DNA of 13,480 nt from UBA6987 sp045617825 (lineage in GTDB: Bacteria; Bacillota; Clostridia; Lachnospirales; Lachnospiraceae), in NCBI GenBank assembly GCA_045617825.1, contig JAZLJI010000082.1:1-13480 (forward strand). Reading direction: 5' to 3'. The notes below the pieces were generated by a model. It saw only the letters and a list, made by a program, of their open reading frames with translations, was not told the DNA's origin and ran no database searches. A program made the position numbers and the translations under genes. Positions 12,565 to 13,480 of the stretch are shown here, one piece after another (position 1 is the stretch's first letter; each line of letters opens with the position of its first letter).

Positions 12565-13004
12565 TGAAAATATTGGTGATCAACGGACCGAATCTCAATA
12601 TGCTGGGGATCCGGGAGCCGGACATGTACGGAAGGAAGGATTATCGGGAGCTGTGCCGCTATATCGAGGAGGCGGCCGGAGAGCTGGAGCTGGAGGTCGA
12701 GATCTTCCAATCCAACTATGAGGGCGCGCTGGTGGAGAAGATCCAGGAGGCCTACGGCCGGATGGACGGGCTGGTAATCAATGCGGCGGCCTACACTCAT
12801 ACCAGCGTGGCGATCCTGGACGCCGTGAAGGCGGTGGGGATCCCGGCGGTGGAGGTCCATCTGACCGACGTGGACAGCCGCGAGGCATTCCGCCACGTTT
12901 CCTACGTGGGCCTGGCCTGCCTGTGCTGCTTCAAGGGCCTGGGCTTTGCCGGGTACCGGAAGGCACTGGAGACCCTGAAGACCTATCTAACGGAGAAAAA
13001 ATGA
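12564..13004 (+). CDS. aroQ: 3-dehydroquinate dehydratase, type II
   Basis: This enzyme dehydrates 3-dehydroquinate to 3-dehydroshikimate, the third shikimate step, as a dodecamer of small subunits. The 146 residues show NGPNLNMLGIREPDMYG with the catalytic Y22, NYEGALVE, INAAAYTHTS with N73 and H79, EVHLTDV with the catalytic H99, and FRHVS with R110. The ATG at 12564 shares its A with the last base of the aroC stop (TGATG), so translation is coupled; an in-frame GTG at 12561 is possible but adds only one residue. AAGGA at 12551-12555 is the ribosome site. The usual LSNVHARE is LTDVDSRE here, a mild change. The aroE and aroK functions must be encoded elsewhere. Confidence 0.96.
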   Translation: MKILVINGPNLNMLGIREPDMYGRKDYRELCRYIEEAAGELELEVEIFQSNYEGALVEKIQEAYGRMDGLVINAAAYTHTSVAILDAVKAVGIPAVEVHLTDVDSREAFRHVSYVGLACLCCFKGLGFAGYRKALETLKTYLTEKK

Positions 13005-13008
13005 CGAA

Positions 13009-13045
13009 GAAGGGGCCGCATCCGTGAAACGGACGCGGCCCCTTC
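13009..13045 (+). other. Long GC-rich hairpin after aroQ
   Basis: Seventeen-base arms (13009-13025 and 13029-13045) pair with one A-C mismatch around a GAA loop, starting 4 bases after the aroQ stop. No T-run follows, so it probably protects the 3' end or pauses polymerase ahead of the terminator at 13063. Confidence 0.65.
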
Positions 13046-13062
13046 GGCAGATCCTCTATGGG

Positions 13063-13106
13063 AAAGCTCCCTGCTTCCGGCTCCGGCGGAGGTCAGGGAG
13101 CTTTTT
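13063..13106. terminator. Terminator between aroQ and the convergent ATPase gene
   Basis: AAAGCTCCCTG (13063-13073) pairs perfectly with CAGGGAGCTTT (13094-13104), with five Ts at 13102-13106. The 20-base loop holds a smaller CTCC/GGAG hairpin. The AAA flank gives a short T-run on the - strand, so it may also serve the ATPase gene. Confidence 0.85.
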
Positions 13107-13115
13107 ATAATTCAA

Positions 13116-13480
13116 TCAGTTCAGTTCTTCCCAGCGGCCGTACAGCTCCTCCAGCCGCGCGTTCAGCTCATCCTTTTCCTGCTGGAGGGCCATCAGGCGG
13201 GCGGCGTCCCGGGCGACCTCGGGATCTCCGAAGATGCCGTCGATCTCGGCGATCCGCCCTTCGGTCTCCTCGATCAGCTCCTCGGTCTTAGACAGCTCCT
13301 TTTCCTTCCGGCGGCGCTCCGCGTCCGCCTCTTTTTTTAACTGCCGCTCCCGGGCGGAATCGGTCTGGACGGTCTTCACGGCAGCCGGACCGGCCGCCGC
13401 TGCCGCCCCTTCGGCCTGCAGCGCCTCCCGCCTGGCCTTTTCCGCCACATAATCCTCATAACCGCCCAGCGTGGAACGGC
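13116..13480 (-). CDS. C-terminal end of a probable ABC-F family ATPase (5' part outside window)
   Basis: The frame is open to the window edge; the GTG at 13448 is internal, because reading on upstream gives RSTLGGYEDYVAEKARREA, which matches the region just after the second ATPase domain of ABC-F proteins (typically GNYxDYLEKKA). What follows is an Ala-rich linker, then a highly charged coiled coil (about 70 residues, KKEADAERRRKEKELSKTEE to the end) closing with ELYGRWEELN, as in the usual C-terminal extension of clostridial ABC-F proteins. Members act on the ribosome in translation or antibiotic protection; which one this is cannot be told because both ATPase domains lie outside. It is convergent with the aro operon and ends 10 bases from the shared terminator. 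Confidence 0.75.
   Translation of the reverse strand, partial: RSTLGGYEDYVAEKARREALQAEGAAAAAGPAAVKTVQTDSARERQLKKEADAERRRKEKELSKTEELIEETEGRIAEIDGIFGDPEVARDAARLMALQQEKDELNARLEELYGRWEELN

Noticed and set aside
1..13480. CRISPR arrays, insertion sequences, tRNA or rRNA genes, toxin-antitoxin or phage-defence genes
   Set aside because: No regularly spaced repeats, transposase motifs, terminal repeats or RNA-gene signatures were found; almost all sequence is accounted for by the listed genes.

Overview
The window is GC-rich (roughly 60 % by eye) with strong Shine-Dalgarno sites, sigma-A type promoters, and protein variants typical of anaerobic Clostridia (Firmicutes/Bacillota). A gut or other strictly anaerobic Clostridium-like organism is the best guess: it has an oxygen-independent class III ribonucleotide reductase, a GH2 beta-galactosidase, and the clostridial form of chorismate synthase. 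The species cannot be named from this sequence. Genes are dense; no gene-free stretch exceeds about 250 bases.

Region 1 (1-3541, + strand): the 3' five-sixths of a LacZ-type GH2 beta-galactosidase, followed after 3 bases by a calcineurin-like phosphoesterase. Region 2 (3585-4469, + strand): a 31-base palindrome overlapping the -35 box of a promoter, then a small XRE-type repressor overlapping a gene for a single-pass membrane protein, closed by a bidirectional terminator. Region 3 (4503-8835, - strand): nrdG (radical-SAM activase), nrdD (class III ribonucleotide reductase with a C-terminal glutaredoxin/thioredoxin-like domain) and trxB (thioredoxin reductase). The nrdD promoter has a good NrdR box plus a weaker one exactly 31 bases away, the second covering the -35 box. 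Together these genes look like an NADPH -> TrxB -> fused redoxin -> NrdD system for making deoxynucleotides without oxygen.

Region 4 (8955-13106, + strand): a consensus promoter (TTGACA-17-TATAAT) drives aroB-aroA-aroC-aroQ, four shikimate-pathway steps. aroC and aroQ overlap by one base, and two hairpins follow aroQ. Region 5 (13116 to the end, - strand): the C-terminal tail of a probable ABC-F ATPase, convergent with the aro operon.

Most of the window is ordinary metabolism. The points most worth a second look are the NrdD-redoxin fusion beside trxB with its NrdR-box promoter, the palindromic operator of the XRE/membrane-protein pair, and the unusual chorismate synthase, with an insert of about 29 residues and an altered active-site loop.
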